Below, in pieces: positions 60,600-64,000 of a stretch of DNA of 64,000 bases. The DNA is from Charina bottae (lineage: Eukaryota > Chordata > Lepidosauria > Squamata > Charinaidae). The notes under the pieces are model-generated. The model made no database searches and was not told the DNA's origin. It was given only the letters and a program-made list of their open reading frames with translations. The DNA lies in NCBI GenBank assembly GCA_023362775.1, contig JALMGJ010000001.1, forward strand, positions 88,352,501-88,416,500, read 5' to 3'. The stretch's first letter is position 1. Every line of letters begins with the position of its first letter. The translations under genes and the position numbers were made by a program.

Positions 60600-60765
60600 C
60601 CCTTCCCCCCCCCCGCAGAAATGGAACCCTATGAGATAGGTTGGACTGAAAGATAGTGAGTGGCCCAGAGTCAACCAAGGACCCTCCACAGTTGAATGCC
60701 ACCTTGAATCTGGGTCTCTTCAGTCCTAATGCAAAACTGTAACCACTATACTTTAATTCAAATTC
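60600..60765 (-). repeat. Decayed tRNA-derived SINE
   Basis: CCCTATGAGATAGGTTGGAC, GTGAGTGGCCCAGAGTCAAC, AATCTGGGTCTCTTCAGTCC and ACTGTAACCACTATACTT read as the reverse complement of the SINE body, B box and A box. Confidence 0.7.
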
Positions 60766-61479
60766 CATTTCAGTGTCAAATAATCAAATCTAATATTTGT
60801 ACTTGTCCCATAAACTACTATCCAATCCACTTTTGGAGTGTAGTCCCAGCATATAATTACGGGTATCAAGTGGCTGACAAATGGTGTACTTTTCTGACTT
60901 TCAGTTTTAATTGGTGGTCTGAGGGTTGCTTTAATCTATTATCATTTTAATTCAACAATTACAGTATATAGTGCCTTGGAAGAGATGAAAAACAGCTGCC
61001 TTCCAGAAGTATCTCAAAATGCTCCAGGGTAGTACATCACCTTGTGCCATCCGGTGGGCTATGCCATACCAGTAAAATGTGGTTGCCACAGAAATGTTTT
61101 AAGAGTTTCTCTCTTGGTACAGTCCCACCATTGCTTTAAGATTGGTTTTGCTAATCTGGGTACTGTAACACCTATCATCTGTGAATACCTTATCAAAGAT
61201 ATCCAGGAGCTTGATCAGAGTTTATAGCACTGGGAGGAATAAACCTGCTTACCTTGTTAACACTGCCTAACATTCTTTATTCAATGTACAGAAATTCTTA
61301 GGTTTTTGCTGTTTTCAAGTTTATTACTTCATTACCTCACTTGTTGAACTCAGATGGTTGCTATATGTAGCTTGAGTCTCACTTTCCTTTCCCCATATAT
61401 CTGGACTTTTATACCTCTGATATAAAGAAGACAGCACAAAAATAACCTGGCATTTATTTTAGTCAAAGAAGCGGAATCA

Positions 61480-61690
61480 TTTATTTATTTTATTTTTATT
61501 CATTTACAGCACGCCTTTCCTCTGGGAGTTCAAGCCAACATATGTGCCTCTTACCCTCATTTTATCTTCAGACCATGCCTCTGAAGTAAGGTTGACAGAT
61601 AGTAGCTGACCTTCATAGTTGAGTGGGGATTTGAACATGGGTTTCCTCAGTTCTTGTCCAGCCCTCTTGCAAGTAGGCAGGACACCTGTA
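61480..61690 (-). repeat. Decayed tRNA-derived SINE
   Basis: ATTTATTTTATTTTTATTCA, ACGCCTTTCCTCTGGGAGTT, CTCATTTTATCTTCAGACCA and GAGTGGGGATTTGAACATGG give a minus-strand SINE with its tail on the left and a B-box remnant on the right. Confidence 0.7.
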
Positions 61691-62224
61691 GCTCTTATTG
61701 TAACCTGGGTAACATGAATTATCTTCGATTGGTAACATGAATTAATCTCTGTGTGCATGAGAGATGTGTGATGTGGTTTACAGCTTAAGGCACAGCTTAG
61801 AGATGGCATCAAGATACTCTGTATTACTTAACAGTCTCTTCCAACTTCATGTTGATAAATGGAGTGGGAATTTGTTTTGAAAATGGAAAAATGCATGGGG
61901 AAGATAATGTTTAGTGGCTTTGAAACTGCATTTTCTAAAGGGTTGCTTGCTTGCTTGTCTGCCTGTTTCCTATCTAAGCCTTGTTATGTGATAGGTGATT
62001 AGTTGTATTTTATTCTGATGAAGGTAACAGCCAAAACTGCAGGGAATGTGGTTACATTTAACCCAGGTTATAGCATGACAGATTGAAAGTGGCCCAGGGC
62101 AGAGGTTATTTGTAATGTAAGATCTGTTTAATCATACAGTAGATATGAGGAACTGAATTTGCAGTCTTTTGTGTAGAGGGCATGTGCTCTACTTAGCTTC
62201 AGCCTTTTCCTGTTGGCTAAACTG

Positions 62225-62449
62225 CCTGGCTCATGCCAATGTGTTATTTTGGGTCAGTCTAGACTCCTGGCAAATCCATGCAGTTTCCTTGGCATGCACT
62301 TTTGGATGTGGTTTGCCATTGCCTTCTTCCTGGGGCTGCGTAACTGGCTCAAAGTCATCCAGCTGGCTTCCTGCCTAATGCAGGACTAGAACTCACCATG
62401 TCTGGGCTTCCAATCCAACACTTTTAACCACTACGCCCAACTGGCTCTC
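62225..62449 (-). repeat. tRNA-derived SINE
   Basis: On the minus strand it starts GAGAGCCAGTTGGGCGTAGT (A box), then GTGAGTTCTAGTCCTGCATT (B box), then GAAGCCAGCTGGATGACTTT and GGCAATGGCAAACCACATCC. The CAATGGCAAACCA body part is shared with the 5S-headed SINE at 50281-50530. Confidence 0.85.
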
Positions 62450-63154
62450 GTGCCCATTTAATTCCTAAATCTGGGCAAACAAGGGGCTATTGCTGATGGG
62501 CCATTGTTTGTTTCATGATTATGTTTTCAAACAAAACACAGAAATAAATCATATTAACACGATGATCGGGTTCGTGCTATGTGCTGGGCCAGGATTTGGT
62601 CCCTACCACATGCTGAGCCATAAAATAATCCAACTCCTAGGCAATATTTTGGAGCTTAAAGGCATGCGGAGAATTCTGAGAGCACTTGAGAACTCTCACA
62701 AAATGGTTGCTGGGGGAAAGAGAGAGATGCTAATCCATAAAAAGGCTACCTTCCCTACCTATTTACCAGAAAACAAACTGACGAGGGTACTCCTACCATT
62801 CCCTCTAGCCTTCCTGTCCCCTAGATATTCTTTCTTGCCACCCAGCTTACCTTTTTCCCCCTTCCTGGGCAGGTGAGTATACTTAAAGCACTGCATAGTG
62901 TTGTTTTTGAAGAAGGTTTATGGTGTTTCTTTGGGCCTGGAGGCGTTCTTCTGGATAAAGATACTTCAAAGCCCCTGCATCTGATACTATATCAGCTTCC
63001 CATTTCATTTTGTTTCCAAGAATATTAACCAAATTTTAAAAATAACATCAGAATAGGACAAGGAGCAGTGGGACACTGGTTCCCAGAAATACAACACAGT
63101 CTACCCCCAATTCAGACCTTTGCTCCTTCTAGCACCGATCTTTCTATTTTGACC
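62450..63154 (+). other. XKR6 intron 1, no feature seen
   Basis: A 128-codon frame (62490-62876) shows no known domain and ends in simple sequence; I treat it as chance. Confidence 0.5.
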
Positions 63155-63162
63155 TTCTAGAG

Positions 63163-63299
63163 AAGTGTTTCTCAAACCTGGCAACTTTAAGATGTGTGGA
63201 CTTCAACTTCCAGAATTCCCCAGCCAGCATGGGGCTGGCTGGGGAATTCTGGGAGTTTAAGTCCACACATCTTAAAGTTGCCAGGTTTGAGAAACACTG
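63163..63299. mobile_element. Fold-back hAT MITE
   Basis: A 137-bp palindrome (AAGTGTTTCTCAAACCTGGC on the left, the complement ending GAGAAACACTG on the right) between perfect 8-bp duplications TTCTAGAG (63155-63162 and 63300-63307). The left terminal C has become A. It is the same family as 25264-25396. Beyond 63308 to the window end nothing is recognisable. Confidence 0.92.
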
Positions 63300-64000
63300 T
63301 TCTAGAGCATGAAGCCCATTTTGCTGTGGGTGCCAGGCCATCTCCTTCCAACTCACATGCTTTGTCACTGGCTACTGCTGCTGTTCCCCTCACATTAGGC
63401 CAGCTGTAGTAAAAGGGAATACATTAAAATTGCTTACTGTTTCAGTTGTTGTATAGGTTTCTTTTGAAAAAGGGATGTGTGGAAGAGAGGAAGAGACAGA
63501 GGATCAGGGGATCAGTCTTCAGCAATGCAGAGCTGTGTGCCTGAGAAGAGTATGTGCTTCATATAAATGTAACACCCAGATATGGGCTGTCCCTCAGGGC
63601 TGAGTCAATCATTGAGCCAGCAACAAGATATGCTAGTATAAAGCATGCTGCCCCATCCTGACCCAGTAACAAGGTTGGCAAATGTGTTCTCCTTACTTAC
63701 TGCAGGCCATGTAAGAAAAGGGGGTGGTGGACAACAATCCCTCTCCCAAGCATGAGGGAGAGCTGGACAAGTATACGTATGTGAATGCTTAAGATGGTTC
63801 ATTTAACCACCTGTCAGGTTACCTGAGTAATAGATGGCAGTTGCTACAGGTGCAGTCCTCCTGCTCAGCCTCTGCCACCTATATTATTCAGCCCCTGTTC
63901 CTTGTCACTTGGGCCTCCTCTGCCCCTGTTATTTGTCATTAAGGTTATTTCTGAAGATCGGTACAGTGCTCTTCTGAAAGAAGCAGGGTGAGGCAGGAAG

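Noticed and set aside
62490..62876. 128-codon frame in XKR6 intron 1
   Set aside because: No recognisable domain, no flanking splice signals I trust, and a low-complexity end.

Overview
This window is nuclear DNA from a vertebrate, almost certainly a squamate reptile (lizard or snake). The evidence is the mixture of repeats: RTE-BovB, L2, CR1, R4 and Penelope-like retroelements side by side, tRNA- and 5S-rRNA-derived SINEs with L2/CR1-like tails, many hAT miniature elements, and long simple repeats. A CR1-L3-like tail running into an AATAG-type microsatellite resembles the snake 'Snake1' pattern, but the species cannot be fixed from this window.

Only one host coding exon is recognised with confidence: exon 1 of XKR6 (44785-45512, + strand). 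It lies in a CpG island (about 43.9-45.65 kb) and ends at a GT splice donor in phase 2. Everything to the left (1-44 kb) is upstream flank. Everything to the right (45513-64000) is the beginning of a long first intron, mostly unique sequence with sparse repeats. A second, small CpG-rich unique patch with homeodomain-type TAATTA motifs lies about 29 kb upstream (15.2-15.72 kb) and may be a regulatory element or a separate promoter.

The left 44 kb is a layered retroelement landscape. 0-6 kb: a tRNA-SINE, a hAT MITE, an R4 relic, and a plus-strand L2 inserted (10-bp target duplication) into an older minus-strand L2. 8-9 kb: the 3' end of a Penelope-like element (PLE) on the minus strand, interrupted by a hAT MITE with a G-rich minisatellite. 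11-14 kb: a tRNA-SINE and a BovB 3' end, each with a 13-bp target duplication. 19.4-24.1 kb: an internally deleted BovB (13-bp duplication) carrying a later PLE insertion (its own 13-bp duplication) built as an inverted repeat of two 1306-bp arms around an 822-bp loop. 25-28.5 kb: several hAT elements and a SINE. 29.45-33.38 kb: a full-length APE-type LINE (minus strand, 12-bp duplication) whose single long frame has only one stop codon. 37-40.3 kb: an old CR1 interrupted by a SINE, a BovB and a hAT MITE.

None of the mobile-element genes work together with the host gene. Their interest lies in nesting order, target duplications and relative youth. Insertion order can be read directly in four places: L2 in L2, PLE in BovB, BovB and MITE in CR1, and MITE in PLE. 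All identifications come from reading motifs and repeats by eye; no database search was done.
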